From Erysipelothrix amsterdamensis (GTDB lineage: Bacteria > Bacillota_I > Bacilli_A > Erysipelotrichales > Erysipelotrichaceae): DNA of 64,000 nt. Positions 44,011 through 52,451 of the stretch are shown one piece after another. Location of the stretch: the NCBI RefSeq assembly GCF_940143175.1, contig NZ_OW659496.1:310001-374000 (forward strand). The letters run 5' to 3'. A model generated the notes under the pieces. It did not search any database. It saw nothing but the letters and a program-made list of their open reading frames with translations, and had not been told where the DNA came from. Within the stretch, counting starts at the first letter, position 1; every line of letters begins with the position of its first letter. The position numbers and the translations under genes were made by a program.

Positions 44011-44799
44011 ATGAAACAAGCACGACAACAAGCATCAAATATCAATGAAAATATCAACCCCATACAGCACGAAGCACGGGAATCTTTACGTTTAAACAAG
44101 TATATTAGTGATTCGGGGTATTGTTCACGTCGGCAAGCAGATCGTTTTATTGCGGAAGGTGTAGTTGCGATTGATGGTGTTACGGCCACTGTTGGCCAGC
44201 AAGTACTGCCAGGGCAACGTGTAACCGTTGAAGGCAATCACGTTACCATCGATGGCGAAAAAGTTTATATCGCTTTAAATAAGCCGCGAGGCATTACCTG
44301 CACAACCGATACCGCAATCGGAGGGAATATTTCAGATTTTATGAACTACCCAAAGATGATTTTCCCAATCGGACGTTTGGATAAAGATTCCAGCGGATTA
44401 ATTTTACTCACCAATGATGGTGACATCGTTAATAAAATACTACGTGAAGAATACGGTCATGATAAGGAATACATTGTATCGGTCAATAAAGCGATTGATG
44501 AAGACTTTATTACCACAATGTCTAAAGGGGTCGAAATCTATAACCAACAAACCCATCGTATGCAAGTGACCAATCCATCCGAAGTGGAGAGGGTTGCACC
44601 GAAAACATTCCGTATTATTTTAAATCAAGGCTTAAACCGTCAAATCCGACGTATGACAAAGGCATTGGGTTTTAAAGTTACAAGCTTAAACCGGGTTCGA
44701 ATTATGAATATTAAATTGGGTGATTTAAAAGTTGGTGAATGGCGCTATCTAAGTGTACAAGAACTGGAAGAAATGAATCAACGTATCCAAAACCGCTAA
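44011..44799 (+). CDS. 23S rRNA pseudouridine synthase, RluF-like (RsuA family)
   Basis: 262 residues. An N-terminal S4 RNA-binding domain (LRLNKYISDSGYCSRRQADRFIAEGVVAIDG) precedes the RsuA/RluF catalytic domain with IALNKPRGITCT and the catalytic aspartate in GRLDKDSSGLILLTNDG. C-terminal NQGLNRQIRRMTKALGFKVTSLNRVRI is close to RluF, which modifies U2604 of 23S rRNA. TTGAGGAC precedes the ATG. Single-gene unit. Confidence 0.9.
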   Translation: MKQARQQASNINENINPIQHEARESLRLNKYISDSGYCSRRQADRFIAEGVVAIDGVTATVGQQVLPGQRVTVEGNHVTIDGEKVYIALNKPRGITCTTDTAIGGNISDFMNYPKMIFPIGRLDKDSSGLILLTNDGDIVNKILREEYGHDKEYIVSVNKAIDEDFITTMSKGVEIYNQQTHRMQVTNPSEVERVAPKTFRIILNQGLNRQIRRMTKALGFKVTSLNRVRIMNIKLGDLKVGEWRYLSVQELEEMNQRIQNR

Positions 44800-44812
44800 T
44801 AAGCGGTTTTTT
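44789..44812 (+). terminator. Terminator of the pseudouridine synthase gene
   Basis: AAAACCGC / GCGGTTTT hairpin overlapping the stop codon. Confidence 0.88.
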
Positions 44813-45171
44813 ATTTACCCATAACCAAATATTATTGCGCGATAGGCACGAGTTATAAGCAATACTTATGACAAACACCTGAAATCCATGAAATTTTGTG
44901 ATACAAGTTATTAATTTCACAAACACAAAAGAAATAAATCACTTTTAAATCGAAAAAAGTGATATAAGAGCAGATTATGGCTAAAGTCCATAAAACTCGT
45001 GAGTTAATTAGTTGAAATGTCATCGATACGTGATACGATTTATGAGCAAGGCAACGATTAGCCTTAAACATTTGATGATTATCCATGCGGTAATGCGCAA
45101 CGATACGGGGATCTGATAATCAAATAAATGTAAGGTGTCGTTTGCATCTTTGTCATTCATAGGAGGAGAAC
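44813..45171 (+). promoter_or_regulatory. Long structured leader of the sulfur operon, class not recognised
   Basis: No gene. Visible elements: TTGTGA / TCACAA (44896-44901, 44917-44922); ATCACTTTT / AAAAGTGAT (44938-44963); extended -10 TGATATAAG (44960-44968); AACTC GT GAGTT (near 44995-45006); AAGGC / GCCTT around an eight-base loop (near 45048-45065); and a longer stem ATTTG..ATTATC paired with GATAATCAAAT (about 45069-45125) enclosing a GC-rich loop. It matches none of the riboswitch consensus sequences I know. AGGAGGAG precedes the first gene. Confidence 0.45.
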
Positions 45172-46434
45172 ATGAAGAAGACAGAAAATATTATTGGATT
45201 TGTATTGCTTATCGCAGTATTCATCCTTGGAAAGAATTTTTTAGCGTCTGATATGCATTTATTCAGACTTGTAATGGGGATTGCATTAGGATATACATTA
45301 ACACGTGCTGCAACAGGGTTTGCAGGAAGTGTGAACCGTGCCGCAAACACGGGTTCAACAAAATTAATGAAAACCTTAATGTTTATGTTCTTTATTACCA
45401 CAGCATTATCCGCATCGTTTATGATTTTCCAAGATCCATCACAAATGGATTTGTGGGTTAATCCAATTAATGGTGGCTTACTTGTTGGGGGTGTGCTTTT
45501 CGGATTTGGGATGGCATTCTCATCCTGCTGTGCATCCGGTGTTTTAACGGATTTAATCACAAGTTTACCACGTGCTTTAATTACACTTGTATTCTTTAGC
45601 TTTGGAGTCTTTATTGGATTCCCACTTCAAAAACAAGGTTGGGTTGCGACATCATGGTTTGTTTCTGAAGTTGGATCACAAACTGCAGGTGGTGTCTTCT
45701 TACCAGACCTCTTTAAATGGGATGGTCTTGGCGGATATCTTGGTGCATTAATCTTAACAGCACTTCTTTGTGGTCTTGTGGTTGTGCTTGCTAATAAATA
45801 CGAAGCAAAACGCAAAAAAGAGGGTACATACACAGGTCATTTTGTGGAAAAAGGCCAAGACAGTATGCAAGCATTTGAAGTTGAGAAAGATTATGCTTTC
45901 CCAACAGAAAGTACTTATGAACGTCTCTTTGTAAAGACATGGACTTTAAAACAAGGTGCAGTCATCATTGCGATTCTCTTTACATTATTAATGGGTGTTA
46001 CAAAAGCAGGTTGGGGTGCATCAACACCTTACGGATTCTGGTTCGGTAAATTCTTAACACTCTTTGGAGTATCCGCAGAATCCCTTGGAGCTTTTACACA
46101 AATGGATCCAGCTGTATTCTCAAAACCATTCTTAGCAAACCCTGTGACAGTTCAAAACATGGGTATCCTTCTCGGAACTGCAGTATATTTACTGACAGCA
46201 GGTAAATTTAAAAATACATTTATGTCAGAATTACACATTACCGCAAAAGATGGACTCCTTTACGCAATGGGTGGTATCACAATGGGTGTTGGGACTCGTC
46301 TTGCGAATGGATGTAACGTTGGTGCATTATATACACCGATTGCGAACTTCTCATTATCCGGTTGGGTGTTCCTTGTCGTGATGGTGATTGGTGGTTACTT
46401 AGGAAACAAACTCGCAAAACATTTACAAAAATAA
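45172..46434 (+). CDS. YeeE/YedE (TsuA-type) sulfur transporter
   Basis: A 420-residue membrane protein with about ten helices in two related halves. The conserved cysteine motifs are GFGMAFSSCCASGVL in the first half and GVGTRLANGCNVGALYTP in the second; in the characterised thiosulfate transporter of this family such cysteines pass the substrate along. Likely substrate thiosulfate or another sulfur species. First gene of an operon with a CoA-disulfide reductase-rhodanese fusion, which supports sulfane-sulfur metabolism. Confidence 0.85.
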   Translation: MKKTENIIGFVLLIAVFILGKNFLASDMHLFRLVMGIALGYTLTRAATGFAGSVNRAANTGSTKLMKTLMFMFFITTALSASFMIFQDPSQMDLWVNPINGGLLVGGVLFGFGMAFSSCCASGVLTDLITSLPRALITLVFFSFGVFIGFPLQKQGWVATSWFVSEVGSQTAGGVFLPDLFKWDGLGGYLGALILTALLCGLVVVLANKYEAKRKKEGTYTGHFVEKGQDSMQAFEVEKDYAFPTESTYERLFVKTWTLKQGAVIIAILFTLLMGVTKAGWGASTPYGFWFGKFLTLFGVSAESLGAFTQMDPAVFSKPFLANPVTVQNMGILLGTAVYLLTAGKFKNTFMSELHITAKDGLLYAMGGITMGVGTRLANGCNVGALYTPIANFSLSGWVFLVVMVIGGYLGNKLAKHLQK

Positions 46435-46476
46435 ACAACTTAAAACAATAACTTAGAAAAGAAAGAGGATTCTACC

Positions 46477-48174
46477 ATGAGTAAAAGAATATTAATTGTT
46501 GGAGGGGTAGCTGGAGGCGCTTCAGTTGCAGCTCGTGTTCGTCGTCAAGATGAACATGCGGAAGTTATTATGTTTGAACGCGGACCGAATGTGTCCTTCT
46601 CAAACTGTGCCTTGCCTTACCACTTAAGTGGCATTGTCGCATCAAGTGATGACTTAGTCTTAATGACACCCGAACAATTTAAAAAACAATATAACATCAT
46701 TGCACGCACAAGCACTGAAGTTCTAAAAATTAATCGTGATGCGAAAACTGTAACGGTTAAAAATCTTGAAACCGGTGAAGAAATGGATGAAGCATATGAC
46801 AAGCTTGTCTTATCACCAGGAGCAAGTGCAATTTTACCACGCAGTATCGAAGGCATTGACGGCGATAATGTCTTTACCGTACGTAATGTTGTCGACATTA
46901 AAAAATTAAACGGACATATCGTCAACAACAATATTGAAAACATCACCGTCGTTGGTGGTGGATTTATCGGTGTTGAAGTTGCGGAAAACTTGCGTCATGC
47001 AGGTAAAAACGTAACACTTGTGGAAGCAATTGATCAAATCATGAGTCCATTCGATTATGATATGGCACAAGTATTACATAAAGAAATGATGGATCACGGC
47101 ATCAACCTAATTCTTGGTGATGGCGTTAAAAAGATTACAGAAACAAGTGTTGAACTGGGTTCAGGAACAATCTTGGAATCTGGTGCAGTTGTAATGGCAA
47201 TCGGTGTTGCACCTGAAACAAGTCTTGCGAAAGCTGCAGATCTTGAAATCGGTGTTACAGGTGGAATTAAAGTTGATCACAACTACCTTACAAATGATAA
47301 AAACATTTATGCAGTGGGTGATGCGATTGAAGTCTTCCATCAAATCACACATAAACCAACACGTCTTGCACTTGCAGGCCCTGCTCAACGTCAAGCACGT
47401 GCAGCCGCAGATCATATGTATGGAATTCCTCATAACAATAAAGGTGTTGTTGGATCATCATGTGTACAAGTATTTGACTTAAATGTTGCTTCAACCGGTC
47501 TTAATGAAAAAATGGCAAAGGCTAACGGTTTCGATTATGACTTTGTTTACATTATCCCTGGTGACAAAGTTGGATTAATGCCCGATGCAAATCCAATGCA
47601 CTTTAAACTCTTATTTGAATATCCAACAGGTAAATTACTGGGTGCGCAAGCAATCGGTAAGGGAAATGTTGATAAACGTATTGATGTGATTGCGACAATG
47701 ATTCAAATGGGTGGAACTCTTGAAGATCTTAAAGAAGTTGAATTATGCTATGCACCACCATTTGGTACGGCTAAAGATGTCGTGAATCATGCAGCGCTTG
47801 TTGGTTTAAACCTTCTTTACGGTCGTTTCAACCAAGTTCCGGTAACGCAAGTTCGTGAATTGGTAGAGTCCAATGCATGTATTATAGATGTTCGTGAAGA
47901 ACATGAATATGCATTAAGTCACCTTATCAATGCTGTAAATATTCCATTAAGCCAAATTCGTGATCGCTTGGATGAAATTCCTACAGACAAACCTGTATAT
48001 TTACACTGTCGTTCAAGCCAACGTTCATACAATGCTGTTATGGCACTTCAAAACCTTGGTTTTGATAATGTGATTAATATTTCCGGATCATATCTTGGAA
48101 TCTGTGTTTATGAATACTTTAACGATCAAGTCACAGGCCGTGATAAAATCGTTACAGAATACAACTTTAACTAA
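46477..48174 (+). CDS. CoA-disulfide reductase with C-terminal rhodanese domain
   Basis: 565 residues. The N-terminal FAD/NAD(P)H module has ILIVGGVAGGASVAARVRR and the single redox cysteine Cys44 in FSNCALPYHLSG, as in CoADR. The second nucleotide site is NITVVGGGFIGVEVAENL. After a dimerisation domain, residues 465-555 are a rhodanese with active-site Cys511 in YLHCRSSQRS. Such fusions reduce CoA persulfides or polysulfides and handle sulfane sulfur. Placed 42 bases after the transporter; AGAGGA precedes the ATG. Confidence 0.92.
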   Translation: MSKRILIVGGVAGGASVAARVRRQDEHAEVIMFERGPNVSFSNCALPYHLSGIVASSDDLVLMTPEQFKKQYNIIARTSTEVLKINRDAKTVTVKNLETGEEMDEAYDKLVLSPGASAILPRSIEGIDGDNVFTVRNVVDIKKLNGHIVNNNIENITVVGGGFIGVEVAENLRHAGKNVTLVEAIDQIMSPFDYDMAQVLHKEMMDHGINLILGDGVKKITETSVELGSGTILESGAVVMAIGVAPETSLAKAADLEIGVTGGIKVDHNYLTNDKNIYAVGDAIEVFHQITHKPTRLALAGPAQRQARAAADHMYGIPHNNKGVVGSSCVQVFDLNVASTGLNEKMAKANGFDYDFVYIIPGDKVGLMPDANPMHFKLLFEYPTGKLLGAQAIGKGNVDKRIDVIATMIQMGGTLEDLKEVELCYAPPFGTAKDVVNHAALVGLNLLYGRFNQVPVTQVRELVESNACIIDVREEHEYALSHLINAVNIPLSQIRDRLDEIPTDKPVYLHCRSSQRSYNAVMALQNLGFDNVINISGSYLGICVYEYFNDQVTGRDKIVTEYNFN

Positions 48175-48183
48175 GGAAAATCT

Positions 48184-49491
48184 ATGCGCAAAAGACTCAG
48201 CAAACTGGATATCTTGGCGCTTGCATTAGGTTCAATTATCGGTTGGGGATCGTTTACGCTCCCAGGGACCAAGTTCTTGCCCGAAAGTGGTGTGATTAAC
48301 ACTGCAATCGGGCTTATTCTTGGTGGCATCGCAATCATCTTTATTGTTCAAGGGTATCATGTCATGATGTCTACCCATCATGAAGACGGTGGTGAATTCT
48401 CATATACATACAATAATTTAGGAAAAAAACACGGTTTCATTGTAGGCTGGTTCTTAATTCTTTGTTATATCAGTATGGTTCCCCTGAATGCGACAGCATT
48501 TGTGCTTGTCGTGAAGAAACTTTTTGGATCTTTTGTAACGTTTGGATACCTCTATGATATCGGAGGAACCTCCGTATATCTCTCAGAAATACTTATCGCA
48601 AGTTCCATCATCATCGTGTTTGCGAAAATTAATATCCAAGGACTTAAGATGAGCTCAAAAGTTCAAAATGTGATGATTTTGCTTACGGTCGCAAATATTA
48701 TGGTGATCTTCACCATGATGCTTACAACACAAGGCACTTCCGTTTTGAAAGAATACTACATTACCCCTTATACCTTTGATCTTGCTCAAATTGCAAAAGT
48801 CTTTGCAATTGCGCCTTTTCTCTTTGTAGGGTTTGATGTAATACCTCAAGTATCAACGGATTTAGACTTCAGTGCTTCAAAAGCCGTTCGAGTAACCATT
48901 CTTGCTGTATTTGCAGGTGTCGTATTCTATAATCTCAATAACATCACGACAGCCTTGGTCTTTGCGCCACAAGCCGGTTTACTTGAAGAGTGGGCATTAG
49001 GGTCAGCGGTTTTAAGTCGCTTGGGATTTACAGCGTTTATCTTACTGTTGATTTCACTTGCCGGTGCTGTATCGGGTGGGATTAATGGCTTTATGCTTGG
49101 AGGAAGTAAACTTATCGGGGCATTAGCTCAATATAAACTGATTCCTGAAAAGTATAACTATGAAAACCAAAATGGTATGTATACAAAGGCAATCCGCTTC
49201 ATTACGATCGTGAGTCTTGTTGCACCATGGTTTGGACGTGAGATGATTATTTATATTGTAGATATGTCGTCACTCTTAGCGGCCATTGTTTATTTCTATG
49301 TGTGTATGATCAGCTATCGAAAATCATCGGGGCATGCTCGAAGATTAAGTGCTGTGGGTGCGCTAGTAAGTCTTGTCTTTGTAGGACTTCTTGTTCTACC
49401 GGGATCACCAGGACAACTCCAGTTGCCTTCATTTATCTTTATGATTATTTGGTCAGCACTCGGTGTTTTCTATTACTTTAAATATCAATAA
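48184..49491 (+). CDS. APC-family amino acid permease
   Basis: 435 residues with about twelve membrane helices. The APC N-terminal signature is ALGSIIGWGSFTLPGTKFLP, and the ion/substrate site region is FAIAPFLFVGFDVIPQVS. It follows the reductase by nine bases and is probably co-transcribed. A sulfur-containing amino acid is a plausible substrate given the operon; this is inference. Confidence 0.85.
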   Translation: MRKRLSKLDILALALGSIIGWGSFTLPGTKFLPESGVINTAIGLILGGIAIIFIVQGYHVMMSTHHEDGGEFSYTYNNLGKKHGFIVGWFLILCYISMVPLNATAFVLVVKKLFGSFVTFGYLYDIGGTSVYLSEILIASSIIIVFAKINIQGLKMSSKVQNVMILLTVANIMVIFTMMLTTQGTSVLKEYYITPYTFDLAQIAKVFAIAPFLFVGFDVIPQVSTDLDFSASKAVRVTILAVFAGVVFYNLNNITTALVFAPQAGLLEEWALGSAVLSRLGFTAFILLLISLAGAVSGGINGFMLGGSKLIGALAQYKLIPEKYNYENQNGMYTKAIRFITIVSLVAPWFGREMIIYIVDMSSLLAAIVYFYVCMISYRKSSGHARRLSAVGALVSLVFVGLLVLPGSPGQLQLPSFIFMIIWSALGVFYYFKYQ

Positions 49492-49497
49492 TACTTT

Positions 49498-49528
49498 AGG
49501 TTAAAGCGATGCAGCTTTAACCTTTTTT
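49498..49528 (+). terminator. Terminator of the sulfur operon
   Basis: AGGTTAAAGC / GCTTTAACCT hairpin with six T. Confidence 0.9.
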
Positions 49529-49630
49529 ATCGCAGATTAAAAACCCAAAAAGTGTTTAATTATGTGACACGACATTTTCGTTAAGTTTCATGAATTAAAA
49601 GGGTATAATAGAAAAGAAAAGAGGAATTCC

Positions 49631-51142
49631 ATGAAACGTAATGCAGCTTATTTAACCATCGCAATTCTAATCTCAAAAATATTAGGTCTTGTAAGAGGGT
49701 TTGTTTTATCGTATTTTTACGGAACATCAATGGTATCCGATGTTTACTTTACTTCATGGAGTATTCCCAATGTAATCTTTGGATTTGTGGCAATTGGACT
49801 GGTAAGTACGTTCATTCCGGTTTATATTCGGGCGACTGAGGAACAGGGTGAAGCAGTCGCAGATCGTTACATGAGTGATGCACTCAATCTGATTACAATT
49901 TTAGCCTTAGTTCTGGTCTTGTTGGGTCTTGTCTTTACGAAAGAACTGGTACTTATTTTCGCGCATGGGTATACAGGTGCTAAACTGGAACTTGCGGTTC
50001 GCTTTACCAAAGTTACACTTCTATCAATCTTCTTTATCGGAGCACGTTCGATTTATGAAAGTTATCATGAGATTCATAATCGCTTTCTTATTGCACCGAT
50101 TGGAAGTTTCATGATGAATATTGTGGTTATTCTATCCATTTTTATGAGCGTGAAAACGGATATCATGGTCTTGCCTATTGGGATTTTTATTTCAAGTGTT
50201 ATTCAATATCTCTTTGCTTTCATTACATCAAAAGGTAGAGGGTTTAAACGTCGTTTAAGCTTTGATGTTCGCAATCCCTATGTAAAGATGATGACGGTGA
50301 TGGCAATTCCAATCATTTTGGGTGCTTCGATTGATCAAATTAATCTTGTAATAGATCGGACTATTGCCTCGACGTTTGTTGATGGATCTATTTCCGCCAT
50401 CAGTTATGCATCGCAAATTAATGATGCAGTCTTAGGTGTTTTTGTTTCAACGATGGCAACAGTACTCTATCCAACCCTAGTGGGGAATGCAGTTCGTAAT
50501 GAAACGGAACAACTCAAAGGAACCGTTACAAAAATATTAAATGTTGTGAATTTATTAATGATTCCTGCATCCATTGGAATCATGGTACTTTCAAAACCGA
50601 TTGTAATGATGCTTTTAGGTCATGGTAAGTTTGATGATCAAGCAATTGTGGTCACAGGTACGATTTTATTTTTTTACGCTTTGGGTCTTGTGGCGTTTGG
50701 AATGCGTCAAGTTTTAACGAAAACATTTTATGCACTGGAAGATACAAAGACACCGGTTCGAATTGGTGTGGTTTCTGTAATCACTAATATTATTTTAAAT
50801 CTTTTACTTTCGAAGATCATGGGGGTTACAGGTCTTGCACTAGCGACAACATTGGCGGCATTTGCAGGTTCTTTACTTCTCTATAATGCACTGCGAATCC
50901 GTTTGAATGGTTTGAAAACGGGGCAATTTATTCGCTCGTTCTCTAAAACGATGCTCGCATCACTCATCATGGGGTTTGCGGTGTATGTCATCTATTACCC
51001 AACCTTGCTGGGTGATATGGGTAAAAAGGGTGTTGTGATTGCGATTGGGTTTGGTATTGCGGTTTATATGCTGGTCATGCATTTTATGGGTGTACCGGAA
51101 TATGATGAAATTATTAAAAAAAGAATTAAGACGAATGCATAA
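49631..51142 (+). CDS. murJ: Lipid II flippase MurJ
   Basis: 503 residues, 14 predicted membrane helices, MOP/MATE-like MviN family. The N-terminus AAYLTIAILISKILGLVRGFVLSYFYGTS and the motif FGFVAIGLVSTFIPVY are typical; the central cavity arginines expected for the family are visible in VIDRTIAS and GMRQVLTKTFYALEDTKTPV. It flips the lipid-linked peptidoglycan precursor to the outer leaflet. GAGGAA precedes the ATG. The stop codon lies in the left arm of the terminator interrupted by the IS3-type element. Confidence 0.92.
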   Translation: MKRNAAYLTIAILISKILGLVRGFVLSYFYGTSMVSDVYFTSWSIPNVIFGFVAIGLVSTFIPVYIRATEEQGEAVADRYMSDALNLITILALVLVLLGLVFTKELVLIFAHGYTGAKLELAVRFTKVTLLSIFFIGARSIYESYHEIHNRFLIAPIGSFMMNIVVILSIFMSVKTDIMVLPIGIFISSVIQYLFAFITSKGRGFKRRLSFDVRNPYVKMMTVMAIPIILGASIDQINLVIDRTIASTFVDGSISAISYASQINDAVLGVFVSTMATVLYPTLVGNAVRNETEQLKGTVTKILNVVNLLMIPASIGIMVLSKPIVMMLLGHGKFDDQAIVVTGTILFFYALGLVAFGMRQVLTKTFYALEDTKTPVRIGVVSVITNIILNLLLSKIMGVTGLALATTLAAFAGSLLLYNALRIRLNGLKTGQFIRSFSKTMLASLIMGFAVYVIYYPTLLGDMGKKGVVIAIGFGIAVYMLVMHFMGVPEYDEIIKKRIKTNA

Positions 51143-51168
51143 AAAAACTTCTTTGAAGAACTAGTTTT
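51141..51168. terminator. Left half of a terminator hairpin split by an insertion sequence
   Basis: AAAAAAACTTCTT (51141-51153) and AAGAAC (51156-51161) pair with GTTCTT (52452-52457) and AAGAAGTTTTTTT (52461-52473), now 1.28 kb away. Joined across the element they form one long bidirectional terminator between murJ and the Imm-5-like gene. Confidence 0.85.
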
Positions 51169-51171
51169 GTT

Positions 51172-51206
51172 GGAACTGACCTAGTTCCGTGGGACTAAAG
51201 AAAAAA
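51172..51206. repeat. Terminal inverted repeat of the IS3-type element, left
   Basis: 35 bases identical to the complement of 52417-52451. Confidence 0.92.
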
Positions 51207-51211
51207 CCAAG

Positions 51212-52063
51212 TTAGGATGAAGTTAACCGATAATTTACGGGCGATTGATATCCTAGCTTTTCTTGTATTCGATTTTCATTGTAATATTTTAAATAGTTTA
51301 TCACAGTTTGTGATACAATTTCAGTAGAACCCTTTAGTTCTGGGTTTAATTCGAATGTTTCACACTTTAGAGAGGCATGAAACGATTCGATAGGAGCATT
51401 ATCAGCGGGTGTCCCCTTACGGGACATACTCATGGTAATGCTTTTATTTTTTACTCTAAGTTGATACTCTTTTGATGTATAGACACTCCCTTGATCAGAA
51501 TGAAGAATACATGGCTGAACGATATCCGGAAGTTGATTTAATGTATCAACCACACATTCTAGGTTTTGTCTGTCACTCAATGTAGACGCAATAATCTCAC
51601 CATTATATAAATCCATGATCGTAGATAAATAGAGCATCTTATGGCCATAAGGGATGTAAGTGATATCTGTCACCAATTTCTCTAGAGGACGTAGTGATTT
51701 AAAGTCGCGATTAATGATATTGGGCATAATGATCTTCGGATTTTTGTTTTTTCTATACCGTTTGACCTTAACACGGCATTGACATTGGTGTTTCTGCATT
51801 ATCTTTTGAACAGTGTTCTTATTGATAATTCTTTCTTTTCGAATTAATGCAGTTATTTTTCGATATCCATAACGAAATTTATTTTCTTTACAAAGTTCAA
51901 TTACTAATGCTTCATTGACAGAATAATTATTAGACTCAAGTTGCTCTTTTTTAGTCCAACGGTAATACGTTGACTTAGGTACCCCAAAAAGATTCAAGAT
52001 ATCTTTAATAGATACAGTGTTGCGATACTCTTCAACGAGCTTGATGATTATTTCAGGAACCAC
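51212..52063 (-). CDS. IS3-type transposase OrfB (catalytic, made by frameshift)
   Basis: 283 residues from a GTG at 52063, but probably translated as a -1 frameshift fusion with OrfA. HTH_21-like segment RYGYRKITALIRKE, then the DDE rve domain: LVTDITYIPYG (Asp), ILHSDQGSVYTS (Asp), SFHASLKCE (Glu). Intact catalytic triad. Confidence 0.92.
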   Translation of the reverse strand: MVPEIIIKLVEEYRNTVSIKDILNLFGVPKSTYYRWTKKEQLESNNYSVNEALVIELCKENKFRYGYRKITALIRKERIINKNTVQKIMQKHQCQCRVKVKRYRKNKNPKIIMPNIINRDFKSLRPLEKLVTDITYIPYGHKMLYLSTIMDLYNGEIIASTLSDRQNLECVVDTLNQLPDIVQPCILHSDQGSVYTSKEYQLRVKNKSITMSMSRKGTPADNAPIESFHASLKCETFELNPELKGSTEIVSQTVINYLKYYNENRIQEKLGYQSPVNYRLTSS

Positions 52064-52365
52064 ATCCTTTCTCTTTCCAAATACTTTTTTAATAGTTCAA
52101 TTTGTTGCTCCAAAGATTTAATTCTAAGTCTTTGTGTTTCTTCGACCGTGTCTCCTTCAGGCCCTTTTCCAAAAGTATATTGCTTGCCTACAGGTTGAGA
52201 AAATCGATAGTGTTCACCATTTCGATACCATCTCCACCATGTTTTGACTTGTGTTACATTTTTTATTCCAAGTTCAGTCTGAATAAACCTGCTTGAGTAT
52301 CCTGCCAATTTCATTTCTATAACTTTCATCTTTGTCTCATAGCTATGCATAGTTCGTGTTCCCAT
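52048..52365 (-). CDS. IS3-type transposase OrfA (DNA-binding)
   Basis: 105 residues with a helix-turn-helix (KVIEMKLAGYSSRFIQTELGIKNVTQVKTWWRWY) and a C-terminal leucine-rich coiled coil (RLRIKSLEQQIELLKKYLE). The frame ends 52048; AAAAAAG at 52090-52084, read as TTA AAA AAG, allows slippage into OrfB. AGGAGG precedes the ATG. Confidence 0.9.
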   Translation of the reverse strand: MGTRTMHSYETKMKVIEMKLAGYSSRFIQTELGIKNVTQVKTWWRWYRNGEHYRFSQPVGKQYTFGKGPEGDTVEETQRLRIKSLEQQIELLKKYLERERMWFLK

Positions 52366-52416
52366 ATAAAAACCTCCTATATTGAACTATTTTACAATAA
52401 TTCTCATACAAGAGGT

Positions 52417-52451
52417 TTTTTTCTTTAGTCCCACGGAACTAGGTCAGTTCC
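52417..52451. repeat. Terminal inverted repeat of the IS3-type element, right
   Basis: Complement of the left 35-bp repeat. Its first bases supply the last codons and stop of the neighbouring Imm-5-like gene. Confidence 0.92.

Larger units (their letters stand above)
51172..52451 (-). mobile_element. IS3-family (IS150 group) insertion sequence
   Basis: 1280 bp with 35-bp perfect terminal inverted repeats (51172-51206 and 52417-52451, outer end GGAACTGACCTAGTTCC) and a 3-bp target duplication GTT on both sides (51169-51171, 52452-52454). Two overlapping frames on the minus strand encode OrfA and OrfB, linked by a slippery AAAAAAG. The repeat ends contain their own small palindrome GGAACT / AGTTCC. 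The element looks intact. Confidence 0.95.

Noticed and set aside
44011..44237. Minus-strand frame overlapping the pseudouridine synthase start
   Set aside because: It is antisense to a recognised S4/RsuA protein and has no family resemblance.
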